Numbered from the stretch's first letter, positions 1-48,388 are shown. The stretch: 64,000 bases of DNA from Chrysomallon squamiferum (GCA_012295275.1 CM022673.1:25870761-25934760), one strand, 5' to 3'. Notes: generated by a model not told the origin, from the sequence alone. Made by a program: numbers and translations.

Positions 1-3000
1 GTGATGTTCTTTTCAAAATGGTCTAGTTGGAATGATCTTTGTCAAAGTTATCCCTGATAAATCCTCCATACAGTTATGAGAATTAACTATTTCTTTCATA
101 GGCCACTGAAAGATTTCATTGTTGAAGTTTCATGTTTTCACTATGACTTTAACTGTACTATTATTGGTATTAAGTTAGTTTGTTTTTTCAGATAAAATAT
201 TTACTGTTCATTTTTCTATACTTCAGCACCAACAACATTTTTGTGTTTTATATTTGGTTGAAAACCAGCTTGATCACCAATTAATAAAACCTATATATTT
301 CTTTATCTGTTCAAATTGATTTGCAAACTTATCATGGATTCTTATTACTGTTAATGTTGCTGATAAACATTTATTTATTAATTTTTTTTTTTAGAAATAC
401 TACTTTGATAGAGCTGTATTAATTCAGTTTTATGGTCAGATTTAAATTAGAATAGAGTTATAAAGATGAAAACAAATTAACATTAAAAATATATTAATAA
501 TATTAGTATTAATTTACAAAAAAATATTAATGCAGTAAAATCATAATATCAATTACAGTTATAGAATATTGCAGTATTATGGTACAAAATATTACTGTTA
601 ATGTTATTATACAAAACTGTATTAGCATAGTAAATTATTGTATTGTAAGGTACACTATTGTGATACAAAATTATGGTGTTAGTGTACAAGTCAGAGTATT
701 AACACTATTTTACAGAAGTGTATTAATCTACAAAATCATGGTATTATTATTATTATTATTATCACACTGAATCAATACCAATAAATAAAACACTTTGGCA
801 GGGGATATTTTTCTTTGGTCCAGTTTGAAAGCTGATATTTCCTGTCTTAGAATGGTCTTTCTCAAACCTGAAAAAAAAAAAAAAAAAAAAAAAAAATGTG
901 TGTGTGTGCTGTCTTATCAGTGAACATCTGGGTCTGGATCCCAGGCTTGGTTAGCACTGGCTTCAGCAATTCACAAGATGGACTCGTGTGACCTTAATGT
1001 TTTTCAGAGTCTACCAAATTAGCACAGGAGTAATGATAAGAAGATCTTTTCTTCCATGTCAGATTACGATTTTCTATATATTTTTTTTAAATTTTTTTTT
1101 ATTTCATTTCATGTTTATCTCACTGTTGAAATATCAATAAATCATCAAAATGATGATTGATTTTATTCTTAAAGGCAGTTATTGTTATAATTATTTATTG
1201 GTGTGGCATATTTGTACTGGAGTATAATAATAAGATTTTTTTTTTTTTTTTTTCCCCTTCCATATCAGATTTTAATTTGTTTGTTTGTGTTTATGTCGTT
1301 GAAATCATTAAAATCGAGGAAAATATCAGTTTAGAAAGAAATATAGGTTTTGTTCAACTGACACCTAATGAGCAGTGCAAGAACTGGAGATATATTCTCA
1401 CTGCTGACATATTTAAATTAAAATAGCTTATTTACTCAGGTGTACGTGTCTGTAATTTCCTTCCCAAGTACTGTCAGGAAAATCGTGAAAAATTAATTTT
1501 CTAAAATGGGTTTTTCGGTTTAAACTGTTTTCTCATGTTGATAAATTAATTTATAAATTAAATCCTAAGACATTTATTTCCGAAAACTCTTTTAAACCGT
1601 GCATTCGCAAAGGTTAAACAGCCTAATATGTATGCATATCAGTTCGACAAGGGAAGGTTTAGAGTCTGGTAATGGAATACAACATTGGTTAAATGTATTT
1701 CAGGGTTCCTAGTCCCTTGTAGAAGCCAGCAGGTTGCAGTTCAGTGATACGAAGGTCAGTCTGAGGTCTGTTCAGATACCTGACTAGAGATTCTTCAGTG
1801 CTAATTCCTGCTCAAGTCAAGTTTTGAATTAAAAATAGATTACTGTCTGTGGGAAGGTCAACCAAAGACACCTCTTGCTGCTTATCAGGAGAAAAGTAGC
1901 CAATTATTTCTTGTTCCTTTCTGAGACAAAATGTTTTCTAGCATGATTTGATCTTAAATATTCTATCAGCAAGCTTTTGGTTTATTTCGAAAATGAACCT
2001 GCAACTGATATATACAAAATGTTGTGGTATGGGCTGTCCTGATTGTGGATCTGCTAACAGAAACGTATATCAAGTAACTGATGAATGTTGTGTGTTAGAA
2101 ATTCCAAAATGTTTGACTTTGCATAGTTAATTATGGAAAGCCTATCAGTACAAAACAAAAAACAAAGAAAGAAAGAAACAAACAAACAAACAACAACAAT
2201 AAAACAAAACCATACAACATAACATAGACTTTTGGAACAGAATGAGCTATCCTGCATCTCCCAACACTAAGATAATTAATCAGTCTAAAAGTGTTATCAA
2301 CTTCATTGACACAGCTATACATCTTCTGCTAATTTAGAAAGCAAGCTTAACACAACACGTTCTTTTTAATTTTTGTTTTCAAATTCTTTTTCAGTATAAG
2401 TATTTTTTATTTTTTTTTACATTTTCTGTAATTGACATCTTAGTTTAGAAATAAGTTATGCGTGTAATAAAGAATAAAATTTCATTTTAATTAAAATGTG
2501 GATCTTTGGTTTCTCTTTTTTTTGGTTGTTGATTGTAAATATGTTGTTTTGTTTATACTGATGAGTTTTGGGCAGTGTAGAGTTTGTTAATATCATCAAA
2601 CTCTGAGTTGTAATTAAAATGTTTTAATTAAAATGTTTTTTTTTACTGTTTACATGTTAGTGAATTTTAGAATTTTCATAAAATATACATTATCTTTTTC
2701 TTTTTTTCTCTTTGTAAATTAGTTTAAAGATTATCTTTTATTTCTGAACATTTTTTAAAAATCCAGGAACTTTAAAACTTCTGTAAGACTTCCTCAAAGC
2801 AATAGGCAGATGTTTTTAAATTTATTTAAAGTGTGAAAATAAATAATAATTCAGTAAATTACTTAATACAGTATACCAGAATAAATATATTATCTTTATT
2901 TTTCTTTTAATCTGGCCTGAAAAGTTAAAATTGGATGGAATGATTATTAATGTCTTCATTGAAAAAAAAAAAAAAGAATATTTATGGATATTATACTTTT

Positions 3001-3049
3001 ATTTTAATCAATTCTGTCTGAAAATATAGTTGTGTATTTTTTACTTTTT

Positions 3050-3050
<1 letters not shown>

Positions 3051-3089
<39 letters not shown>

Positions 3090-3107
3090 GGGTGTATATA
3101 TGTATCT

Positions 3108-3149
<42 letters not shown>

Positions 3150-3292
3150 TTTGTGTGTATGTGTGTGTGTGTGTATATATATTTTTATTTTGTGTGGGTG
3201 TGTGTTATATATGTATGTATATATATATATATATATATTTTTATTTTGTGTGTGTATGTGTTATGTGTGTGTGTAAATATATTTGTATATAT
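3051..3292. repeat. Compound TA/TG microsatellite
   Basis: A (TA)n tract is followed by (TG)n and then alternating TATA and TGTG blocks. The open frames across it encode only repetitive Tyr-Ile and Cys-Val peptides and are not genes. Confidence 0.95.
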
Positions 3293-4059
3293 ATCTGCAA
3301 TGCATGTGGTTTGGTCATTTCACGGATGAACTGTTGCAACTGTTCTGGGCTGTTTTTTTTTTGTTTGTAATCTGACAAATGGGTGTTCATTGCATGATGC
3401 ATCACAATTTAGAAGTAATTAAATCGGCTGTCCTGCAACATATATTCACTGGCTTAAAGTGTGGGCTCAAGTGGCTTTTGTTCCCTTCATGCTTCATGGT
3501 AGGCAATGAAAAGGAGATAATAATCAGTGGCCAGGATTCCAATACGCTGTGAAAGGTTAGGCTAAGAACAGATTACATGCCTGGCTACGTATAAAAAGCA
3601 ACTCGGAGCCTATTAACAAATGAAATGTTTATTTATAGGGCTTCCAATGCTAGATGGTTTTTGTCAGCTCTTGTGTAAACTACTTCATGTATTTGTTGTA
3701 CAAAATGTACTCCGCACATAAGTCGAATTTTTCCCTGTGCACATTTTATGCTGTCGGACATAGGTGTCAATATATACTGGTATCAGCCACTGAATTTTTC
3801 TCTTTAAATACAATATCCGAAACCATCTGAATGGCTAGTGCAGGTGTGTGTGTGTGTGTTTCTGTGTGTGTGTGTGTGTGTCTAGTGTTATACTGTATAC
3901 AGGTGTCACACTATTTGTATATCCTGCCTTCCCGTTTGATAAATGGATATATCTTATCTACATTCATATACCAAGTGTTTTGTGAGGCCCATGACTGTTT
4001 ATTTAATGTATTTTCTGCATGTACCAACAACCTGTAATCAGATAGTCCCAGGCTTTTTT

Positions 4060-4600
4060 GTAGTACTGTGTAACATGTAGTAGTACTGTGTTTCTTACAA
4101 AACACATACATTTTTGTATCTCATTTTATATACAAACTCATACATATAGTAGTACTGTGTTTTTTTTTTTGTATCTACTTACTTACAAACACATACATAT
4201 AGTAGTACTGTGTTGTTTTTTTTATATACTCTACAAACACATAATACACATGTGTTTCTTTTTTTATATCTACTTAAATACAAACACATACATATAGTGT
4301 TTTTTTTTTTTATATCCACTTACTTACAAACACATACATATAGTAGTACTGTGTTTCATTTTTTATATCTACTTACACACAAACACATACATACAGTAAT
4401 TACAAACACATACATATAGTAGTACTGTGTTTCTTTTTTATATCTACATACTTACAAACACATACATATAGTAGTACTGTGTTTCTTTTTTATATCTACT
4501 TACAAACACATACATATAGTAGTACTGTGTTTCATTTTTATATCTACATACATTTGTACTGTGTTTTTTATATTTCTACTAACATGGAAACACACATATA
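4060..4600. repeat. Minisatellite, about 50-70 bp unit, roughly 10 degenerate copies
   Basis: The core ACATATAGTAGTACTGTG recurs, followed by a T-run, TATATCTACTTA and ACAAACACATACA. Unit length varies, mostly through the T-run and missing blocks. No recognised exon adjoins it, unlike the exon-edge arrays further right. Confidence 0.9.
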
Positions 4601-7374
4601 TAAAAAGAGCAATATCATTTTTGTATTACATATATAAAAATAGTCATTTAGTGTTATCAATATTGCATAACAATCATTTTCACAAAACGAAATTCATTGA
4701 TTGTATTAATTATGTTCAGGTTTAAAGGCAATATTTTTCAGTGAACTTATTACAGAAGGTCTTCACATAATAAACCATTTTTACGTTACAAATAACATAA
4801 CAAACATATACACACACACACATACACTCACAAACACAAGAAATACGACACATTATTCACATTTTTACGATGACATTTCTAGCATCTGTGCAAAGGAGAG
4901 ACATTTAAAAAAAAAAAAAAAAAATATAATTAATAAAGACAAACAGTGGTGGCTCATTTGTTAACTTGTCATCTGACTCGCATGTCATCCCATATGTATA
5001 AAGGCAGGAGATAGAGTCAGAGTGAGAGGTTACTGCTAACTGAAATTACACATACCGTCCTCTCACATTTCTTACTTTCCTCCGAAAGATAAACTCTGAG
5101 CTTTTTGATCTGTTCCACTGGCAGATAAACATTTCCTGACAAGGATGATGATAAATAAATGCTACTGTCTGCAATGAAGAAAAATGACAACATTTATGTT
5201 GTGGCCTCCGCGTCAATTAACAATGGAAATGCCAGAAGGTCTGTGTAAATAAGCTTTAGCAAGTTGCCTATAGGTTTCCTACCGAAAAGTTTATGTTATA
5301 CATGCGAAAGTAGATTGATTGCTTCCCTCGAGTACAAAACCACTAGAGATTCTGTCTGACAGACCTATGGTACCGTAATTGTTTTTTTTGGGTGCGTTGG
5401 GGGGTTTTGGTTTTTTTTATTTTTTTTAATGAAATACAGCAGTTCTTAAAAGAAAAAAGAATGATGGAGAATTTTAAAACTTTTTGGTTTACTTTATATG
5501 TAATTTTGGACAAGATAAGGCTGTTTGTTAGTTTTTAATGTGAAACAACCTCTAAAAAACCCATTAAATATCAATGAGCTGTTAATAGTTTATGTCAAAA
5601 ATTAAGTTGTCATTTTTTTTAAATATATATGTTTTACCTGAGTGACAGATGATGAAATGACCCCACAAAAAATGTATTAGCTGGATTTGTTGAAACTGAA
5701 CAGTTTTATTGAATTTAACTAATTTTTTTTTTATTATTATTATTTTTTAAATATAGTAATTTCAGATTTGTTTAACTAAAGCCATTTGTTAAGATCAAAT
5801 CAACATCACATATAATTACATGCTGCTGGTCTACACAGCAAAGTTCATTTCATAGTTGGTAACAAAACAGCTTTACGCTAAGAGTAGGCATGAAAAGATT
5901 CTGAAATTTTCTGGGTCCCATCATCCATTGTTGAGTTTTGTTGTAGACATTTTGAATTGTTCTCAAAGTTCTTTACATTCAGTATGAATTCATGTACAAA
6001 TCAAATGTGAATGGAAATCTTGTCAGTTGTGATGGTTCTTCAGTTGTTTTTTGTTCGTTTGGATTTTTTTTATCCCAGTAAAAAAAAGCATTGATTTTTA
6101 GTTTGTGAGTTATGTTCACCTTTAACCACAGATATATATATGGAAGCATTAACTACTTTTTTTGACAGCTGTTTTTGCAAAATTCTAGTTATTTAAACAC
6201 ACAAAAACCCACACCTAAAGGAATTTTGGGATAATTTGTTAAACTAACCGTCATCCAGATTGCTAACAAAAACCAGCGAGAAGTTTCACTGCCACCATTT
6301 TTTAAATTTTGTTTATTTATTTCTAACCCGAAAGCCAAAATAATGAGCTGATGTTTTGAAATGTATGTTAACATGTGCATTTTTTTTTATTTTATCACCT
6401 TCTTAATCATTTTAAAATATTTTTTTTTAAACTAGTATTGTCTATGCCTAATATACACCGCTGTTTTAAAATAACTTTTAATGGTGGTTGTTTCGAAGCA
6501 AACTTTAAACTTATTGTTCAGCACTGAAATCATTTACCGTTCTTCATAATACGACCATCCGATCCGTTTTCTTCCTCTAATTATTTACATGAATTTGTTT
6601 TAAAAAGAAATGACAATGATAAAGACGAAATGCAACAGCTTCTGTTCTCTCTTGACAGAACTAATACATCTGATGATTCATGGAAGATTGTATTTCGTGA
6701 TATTTCATCTTGATTAAAACCTGCACATGACTTCACCTGGCTTAACTAACAGAGTGAAAAATGAGAAAACGCAGGACAAGACATGAAACGCCTATACACC
6801 ACTAGATGAGGCTTAACTAACAGAAATGTGAAAATTAGTTAACAGAGGACTAGAGCTGTAAAAATCTATACAAGATTAGATCTGGCTTGACTAATAAAAC
6901 ACGAAATAATTAAACTAGACAACATTTTTTTTTTAGAACTAGGCAGTACGCATTCCACTAAACGTGACACAAGTTCTTGATGTAATATGGACAAGACTGG
7001 ATGTTTGTTAATTAAAGCAACTAAACCATTAATAAGGCTATAGCTGACATTATACTGCGAGAGACAAAACTGTGTATTAATTATGTATTATAGTGCACGC
7101 TACCTGTTGTTATAAAGATAATCATGACAGGGTTTAACCAAGCCTGGATCTCACTTAGTTTCACTGATGTGAGGTAGTTACTATGCTAAAGTATACCTGG
7201 CTTGTTTAGTAAGCATTATATATAGATTCAACAAGATGTAGATCCTGGGTAGAGGTTTTTCTAGAGCTAGCCTAGCAATATCTACACACAAAAATTGATT
7301 TTTTATAGTGCTTTACATGATTATAACAGAGTACTGAGCCCTTATTTGATTTTAATTTTCTTTTTACTGCTTTA

Positions 7375-7700
7375 CTGTATTTTATTGTATTGTATTGTAT
7401 TGTATTATATTATATTATATTATATTATATTACAGTACACTACACTACTCCACGCTACACTACACTACATTACATTACATTACATTACATATATTACATT
7501 ACATACATTGCATTACATACATGTCATACATTACATACATAACATACATACATTACATACATTACATTACATACATTTCATTACATACATACATTACATA
7601 CATTACATACATTACATACATTACATACATTACACACATCACATTACATTGCATACATACATTGCATTACATACATAACATACCTACATTACATTATTAT
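7375..7700. repeat. TATTG/TATTA and ACATT/ACATAC short-repeat array abutting RECK exon 1 (of those found)
   Basis: Pentamers of the TTGTA/TTATA type pass into CTACA/TTACA and then an ACATT-ACATAC array. It ends about 15 bases before the acceptor of the exon at 7715. The long open frames across it are low-complexity artefacts. Confidence 0.92.
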
Positions 7701-7714
7701 TATTACTATTGCAG

Positions 7715-32332
<24,618 letters not shown>

Positions 32333-32505
32333 TGAATGGATCTTGAAAGTCAATCTCTTCACATAGTGGGTTTTTTTTTCTCTGACTGGGGTTCGAGAAC
32401 AGCACTCGAAGTTGTGTATTTAAATTTCAGTCATTAACGAAGATTCTAATCTCTGTGATGTGTAGAAATAGCGTTCTTTTTTTTTTTTCTTTTTTTTTCT
32501 AGGAT

Positions 32506-32539
<34 letters not shown>

Positions 32540-35500
32540 GTGTCGTTCCAAAGTGGTAGAACTATTTTTTTAATCAGCAGCTATTTCAAAAAGTCATCTT
32601 GATTAAAAAAAAAAAAAATGAAGTGTTAAATGTGAATGTTGATGATGTAATTTAGAGTTTAGAAACAGACATATCTTTTACCTCATCAATGCACTGCATT
32701 CATTATGGTCACGTTTTCTTTTTGTTTTTTTTTGTAGAAGGAGCCAAAGATTTTTTGTAGCTTTATTTTATTACTGGCTGAGTGTTTCTGTTTATTTATT
32801 TTCATTAGCATTGCTGTTCACTGTATAAATGGCAGCCCTGAATAATAAATCTAAGAATAAACTTTTCATTCTTAGAGGAACTGCATAATAACATTACAAG
32901 AAAGCAAAGTGAAAATATCAAGAGTATGAAGATAGGAACAAAGAGAAAGGAACAAAAATGGATATTTGTGCTGTACAAGGAGATCACACTAAGAAAAGGC
33001 AGATGATGTGTTTTTGGTTTTTGTTTTGCAGGAGTGTCTTTTGTTATGAGTGTGAACTGCATGTAAATTTACAACAGTCAGAAACGAGAAGTGTTTGTAT
33101 ATGTTTGTTTTGTGATACGTCATTTTTTTTTTTTTTGATTAAGCATTTTAGTGCTACATGTTCACCAGTCATTAATCAACTAAAATGTGAGGAGTATGTA
33201 GACTAAATAATTCCTCTTGTGCATTTTTCTGTTGGTGTTTTGTTTTAGCAGTTTAACTTCACTTCATGGACGTTTTGACTAAATCTAGGAGACTGCCTCA
33301 GATGTTATACAAAGTGAAACCAGAACAAAGATTTTATTTCATTATTATTATTATTTTTTAGATATTAAAATTCTACTTTTGAAATCTCATTCCAGTTTTA
33401 ATAATTCTACTTATTAAATTTTTGATATTTAAATTTAAAAAAAAAAAAATTTCTGAAGAATATTAAGAAAAAAATGGTGCTGAATAATTAGATAAGTGAC
33501 ATTGTTGGTTAATTCATGTCTCCATCATAAATACATGCATAATTAAAAAAAATTTTTTTTTCATTTACTTAATTTAAATTATTAGTCAGTTGTTGGGGTG
33601 ATTTATTTTAAAAAACAGATATGACTAATTAAATTAGTTCTGTATTTCAAATGTTTATTATTTGCTATGCTCTGCTTTTAAATTATTCACCCTTGCAAAC
33701 ATTTCTATTTTTTTTTTTTTGGACTAAATGATAAAGCTTGTTAAACATTTGGACACTGAATTAAATAGATAATAACAAATGTTTCCATTCATACATCCAA
33801 CTTTGATATCTGCTTTCAGATATTTTTTTTAAAAAAAAATCATGTTTTTACCATTAACTGTAATGAACCACTGCAATCTTAAATAAACAATACATTTAAT
33901 AAAACAATCGGTTGGCATTAAATGCTGTGTGGGGAAAGGACCTGATGTTATTTAATACTGACAGCATAATAAAAATTGTCCATTGTGATTTTAATGTTCA
34001 GGGAGGTTTCTGTTTGGAGTTATAAGTTTACAGATTAAGTGAGATGCTTGATTAATACATGTCTCTGAATATCATAAACATACATGCATAATTTAAAATA
34101 TATCTTCTTGGAGGTGTATTTGCTTAATTTAAATTATTATTCAGATGTTGCCAAAAGTGTATTCTTCAAATAGATTTTTTTTCTTTTTGCTATTTGCTGT
34201 TCATTTATGGTTGTCTGTTGTTTCTGAATATGTACATTAAAATATGACATTTAGATAAGTTTAATTATATAATAATTTATCTAGTTTAATACAGTGTATT
34301 AATGAAAAAAACCCAGTCTGAGTGAGATCATTGTAACTTACTGAGAGTAGACAATCGTTGATGGAAAAATTCTTATTTTATTTTTATCTACTTAAAATTG
34401 ATTGGTCAGCTTAAAAGTAAATAGGTGAAATATTAGTATTTTATTTTGTTAATTTTAATGTTTCTGTATCTTTAACTTTGTTTTTATTTCTTTCATTTTA
34501 TTATTTTATTTTATTATTATTTTTTTAATTATTATTTTATTTTATTTTGTTTTGCTTTGTTTTATTACTTTATTTTTTTTTATTTTGTTTAATGACATGA
34601 GTTCTTGTTTGTTACATTTTTGTTATTGCTATTTTTAGCAAAGAATACTTACTGTAGAAAAATCTTCTTGTTTTAATGAAATAGCATAATAACGATAATA
34701 ATTTAATTACCTTTGTTTACACTATTATCCTGTACAAATCTGAGTTGGAATATTGATAAGAAAATTCTAAACTGCTATGACAATCTGGAAAAATACATCT
34801 GATGTTAATTATTACATTTTCTAAATGTTTTCACAATTAAATTAAACTTGAGCAGAAATCTGTTTTATAGATCAGTGTTTGACAATCAGACAGAGAAAAA
34901 AATGATATTAATTATTAAATTATCAAAATAATTAAGAATTATTTGGGAAGAATTTTTTTTTTTTCTGTGTGTGTGTATGTGTGTGATGAGGAATTGTGTT
35001 GTTTTGTTTTTTAAATCATAAACTTTTTGAAATATACATATTTTTTGTTTAAATTGACAATATACCATTATATCAGTTCAAAATTATTTCTACAACCCAA
35101 ATCTAAAATTTTCTAATTAAATGAGCTGCGAACAAAAGGAATTTTTAAAATTTTTTGCTCATGTGATTTTTCAGTCACATTTTTAAATAGTGATAAAATT
35201 TCTGGATATAAAATATGATTTTCCACTGAAAAAAACAACAACAAAAAAACAATTCATTAAAAAAAAAATATATATATATATTTTTTTTTTTTTTTCTATA
35301 CATTATTCTCCAGTTTGGATCTCTTCAGTATTCGTCACTTTTTTTTTCGTCAGTTTCATTTTGACAATCATTGTATTTTGTGTTTTGTGATCATTTGCAA
35401 TGATTGAAAACGAGAATTATTTCACCTACAACTGTTCATCTGCGTGTTTTTTTTATAACCTTTGTTTGTATAATTTATTTGTGTTTTTACTTCGTGTAAG

Positions 35501-38500
35501 TGATAGTGCCAAGTTAACAGACGCAGGCAGGCAGAGGCTGTAATACAGTTTTCTCTGTTACTCGATGCTGGTTCGTTTAAACATCTCTGAATTTTCTGTT
35601 TTTTAATCCTGTTTGTAGTGAAAACACTAACCAAAGAATAACAATAATCTAAGAAGACATGTTTTAAATGTAACTTTATAAAATAAACTTTCTGTTTTTA
35701 AAAAAATAATTTGATCTTTTTAAATAGTTTTAAAGAATACTCTTTGTTTCTTTAAAGTTTTTTTTTTTTTTTTTTTTAATTAAACAAGCTTTCTGTTCTT
35801 AAATACTGGAAATACGGTCTATTTAAATAGTTTTGAAAAATCAGTTTTGTCAATTGTAATATTATTAATAGGAAAAAATCCTCTTTTTTTTAACTACATT
35901 TTATAAAAATTATATTTTATTCTATTCTCAGTTGTAAACTTTTAACCTAACTGTTTTGCTGAAATGTAAATTTCATATTAAAAACAGGATAAATGGAACA
36001 ATATATATGTGTAAAATAACTGAACATTATCTAAAGTGAATACAATAACTGTAAGATTTCCTTCATATATAAATTGTTATTTACACTTTTCAAAGAAACG
36101 CATTTCATGACATCGATGTAGTGTTACTGAAAAAAGTTTTTTTTATTTTTGACAAGTACCAGTATTCTTGGTTTAAAGTTAGGTTAAAAAACCTGACATT
36201 GGGTCTTCCTGAATAAGCATCTTTTATAATTTACTATTTGCTACTTTTCATGATAAAACAGCAGAGAATTTCAAAGTTGTTTTAAATATGACGACAAACG
36301 GTGAAATAGTTTTGAAAATCATTAACAAAATTGTTAATATAATATTTTACATATTACTTTGATACATGTTTCAGATATTGCTGAAACAAATTTATTAAAA
36401 TTAATTTTTGATATGGGAAAAGAAGTCAGTTTTGAACGGAGAGGTGAAAAACGTAAAAAAAAAAAAAATTATAATAATTAAAGCAAAAACTGAAAAAAAA
36501 ATCAGTATTTTAAGTTTTGATGTGGCAAGTTCGTTAAGCTTTCAGTTAAAATTAAAAACACTCTTGTACAAATGGTTATTCTTGTGATACCTATAGCTTT
36601 AGACTTGAGTTTGTTTGTGTGGTTGTGTTGTGTGGCCATCCCAGTGTAAAGTATTATTAGTGGTCATACAAACACTGTTCAGGGCCATTATTTATTTTCA
36701 TCATTATATTCGAAGCAGAACAATCACTTACATTTTTACCTGCTTTCTCAGTTAAGTCGTTCACGAAGCATTACTGTTTTTAGTTTAGCTAATCTGAAAG
36801 TATTCCTCTGTTTTTAAACAGAGGTAAACATGATGGTTCTAAGCAATCGTTTTTTTTTTTTTTTTTTCAGTTGAAGATTTGCATGAAGTACTTAAGCCTC
36901 AAAATAATACTGTTGTAGGTTATTAGATCAGAGTTTAAAAAATGTTTTCTGACAAGAACAATTCATTAGTTCACAAAATTTTCTACATGGTAACTTATCA
37001 TAATTAGTTGATTCCTAGTATATCATAGATTTCATTTAAAAGAACGTGTATTTAAATACTACTTTCGTACAGATATTTATTTCAGATTTTTTTTTCCATC
37101 TCAGTCATGAATCCTATTGTTGGAAATGTTTATTTTCCATTTAAAAAAAAAAAATTTGTTATCTAATCTACACATTATATTTCTTTGTATATCTGTAGTG
37201 TTCACTTTCTTGGTGGTTCATCTGGAGAGTGTTTGTAAGACCAGTACTTGTTTTAATATGTTCTAGTCATAATACTCTTGCATTATCTAAGTGTGAAGTT
37301 AGTTATGCAAGTTATAGAAATAGTTTGTTGATATACTGATGAAAAAAAAAAAAGAGTGCTACCTGCATGTCTGCATATCTTTGTTCCATTACTTTAAGCC
37401 TGGACTGTTTTACGATCATTAATTAATTTTAAAATACATTTTTATGATTGTCACCAACAGTTCATCACAATGCATGTATTAACTGATTCACTGGGATTTT
37501 TTGTTGAAAAAAAAAAATCCACATTTATTTTGTTTTGTAACCATATCTTTTGATTACCACTAATATTATAAGATAGCATCATGTCAGTGGCTTTTAAAGC
37601 ATATTTAAATAACGTTTAGTCATGATAGAAATTAGTTTTTATTTTGAAATCATTATCCTTTACTGAAAACTATAAAAAATGCAAATATAAATAAGTAAAA
37701 TTAATACATATATATTTTTAATTTTTATTTTTACATACACACCTACAAAATAAATTTATAAATAAATATTCTGAATAATTGAAAGATAATTTATTTTAAC
37801 TGGCTAAACACCATGTTCAAAATAAAATTTTTTTTTTTTAATTATGATAATCTCTCTACTATTTCTCATTTCATTTCTTGGTGTTTAATTTAATAAATAT
37901 CTCTTATTTTTCTATTTCTCGTAGCATTGAAATCACTTTTTACATTATTTTATGGTAGTCATTTCACATTCAAGTCCTTGTAAAATTACTGCTACAAGTT
38001 AAATCATAGGTTTTACTTGTTTTATTTTATATATTTATATATCTCAGATTTTAAAATTTTCACAAAGGTTGTTGTAGCCGATGCAGGTAGCACTTGGATG
38101 TGATTGTCTTTATGATGTTGATGTACATAACACTTGTTTCAAATCATTTCTTGTTTTCATGGACATGTACAATTTTCGTTGAAAAAAATAAACAATAACA
38201 TTTTTACAGACTTAAGTTTTATTTAATAACGTTTTAATTTTTAATTTATTAATTTATTTATTTATTTATATATATATATATTTTTTTTAATCACATTTTT
38301 TTTTTAAAAACAAGCTGGGATCTGTTATACTGGATGAAAATTCTCTAATCCAAAGCCAAATTTTACATAATTCTAACTTAAAACTGTCCAATAAAACTAC
38401 TGTTTTGTAACACAATTTACTATAGATAAAAATTACATGTCAAATATTTATAAAACAGTGCCTTCACTGAGTTGGATTTTTCCTGTGAACTCCAGATGAT

Positions 38501-39948
38501 AAAGTAAAAATAAATTACAAAACATCTGAGATGATAATTTTTATTTAAATATATCTTCTGATGTATATTTTGTATATATATAAAAAGTTTAATGCTTCAA
38601 AGTAAATGGACAAGTATGTGGACAAGTCAAGTAAATTTGTGTAGAAATATAAAAATACAAAAATTGTGTTAAAAACATAAAATACTGATCCCACTGGTTC
38701 TAAACATAATATCAGAGTGGAATACAAAATGAATCAGTATAAAATATTTTCACTTATAAGTCATTATATATATTTAAAAATAAACATGTTATGTGTATGT
38801 CTGTGTGTGTGTGTGTGTGTGTGTGTTTCTGTAAAGACATGAAAAAGCTACTTTAGCATTTTACGTGGTTTCTTTCATGAAGTAATTTTCTGCTCATAAA
38901 CATTTTTTTGTTGTTGTTACTTTAAAAAAAATTCAATATATACACATCAATATTTACACATCACTATTTACAGTAACTTTCTTACCTACTATGATGGTCA
39001 CATTTAATTAAATATTACATTAATAAATTAAGTAATACAATAACAAACTGTGGAGCATAATAAAGCTGGGACAAACTTACACAGAACAAAAGTATCTATA
39101 AAATATGTCCTGCAGAACAGTTGTAAACTGAACAGATCCAAGTTAAATATCTCTCACTGGATCTGAATTAGGATGCTGCCTTAAACAAAGTTGAAGTAAA
39201 ATTATTGAATTACTCAGTGGATTTCCTGGCATAAAATAAAATGTAATATTTTTGGTTTCTTTGTTTATAAAAGTGTTTTCCATCTTTAAATGTTTAAGTA
39301 ACTTTGATAAAGATGTCTTTATGTGCCAACCAGACAAATTTAGCTGTATTCAAAAGAATGTTTATAAAATATTAATAAAGAACAGCTAATGTATTTGTTT
39401 CAAAAATTAGCAGTATGAACAAATGTAAATTACTATTATTGTAAGAATAATTATTATTATTATTTATTTATTTATTTTATTATTATTTTATTTATATTTA
39501 TTAATTATTATATTTATTATATTTTATTTATTTATTTATTTATTAATTATTATTTTTATTTTATTATATGCTATTTTTTAAATTATTTATTTATTTAATA
39601 AGGAAAAGATGGAAAATTGAATATAGAAAAATGTCTTTCAATAAACTTTCTGGCTTTCACAATTCAAAGATTTTCTAATTATTCTAATACTGAATTGTAA
39701 ATTCAGCGGTCCTGAATTATGTTGACTCTGGTATTGGGTACAAAACAACAGGATAAAGATTTCTAGACAGTATGAATAGACAGATATGAGTGACAGGAAT
39801 TTCTAAGCAACTAGATAAAGATTTCTAGACAGAATGAACAGACAGATACTTGTGACAGGAATTTCTAAACAACTAGATAAAGATTTTTAGACAGTATGAA
39901 TAGACAGATATGAGTGACTGGAATTTCGAAGCAACTAGATAAAGATTT
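32333..39948. other. Convergent intergenic/3'UTR DNA between RECK and GNS
   Basis: The stretch is uniformly AT-rich with T/A homopolymers and small TG runs. I found no exon. It must hold the RECK 3'UTR and the GNS 3' end. An (ATTT)n tract at 39440-39600 supplies many AATAAA words on the minus strand, about 350 nt past the GNS stop. Confidence 0.7.
32844..32861 (+). terminator. Tandem AATAAA, candidate RECK poly(A) signal
   Basis: AATAAA occurs at 32844-32849 and again at 32856-32861, about 510 nt past the stop. In DNA this AT-rich such words are common, so the call is weak. Confidence 0.4.
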
Positions 39949-48376
<8,428 letters not shown>

Positions 48377-48388
48377 TTTGTCTAGGTT

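Larger units (their letters stand above)
1..7714. other. Non-coding, repeat-rich 5' region (upstream of or intronic to RECK)
   Basis: I recognise no exon here. The stretch is AT-rich with homopolymers, a TA/TG compound microsatellite (3051-3292), a roughly 55-bp minisatellite (4060-4600) and a pentanucleotide-type array (7375-7700). The RECK signal peptide and first cysteine-knot exon must lie in here unrecognised or left of the window. A 1948-2130 reading frame has CC pairs but not the RECK cysteine spacing. The 3430-3760 segment is less repetitive than its surroundings. Confidence 0.6.

Noticed and set aside
1948-2130. Small frame with two CC pairs upstream of RECK
   Set aside because: Cysteine spacing does not match the RECK knot, there are no good splice sites, and the rest is not similar.
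4060-4600. CRISPR-like regular repeats
   Set aside because: Units are contiguous tandem copies without unique spacers, in a eukaryotic intergenic region.
32380-32410. GGTTCGAGAAC as a possible tRNA T-arm/B-box
   Set aside because: No A-box or cloverleaf partner lies at the right distance; it is in the RECK 3'UTR.
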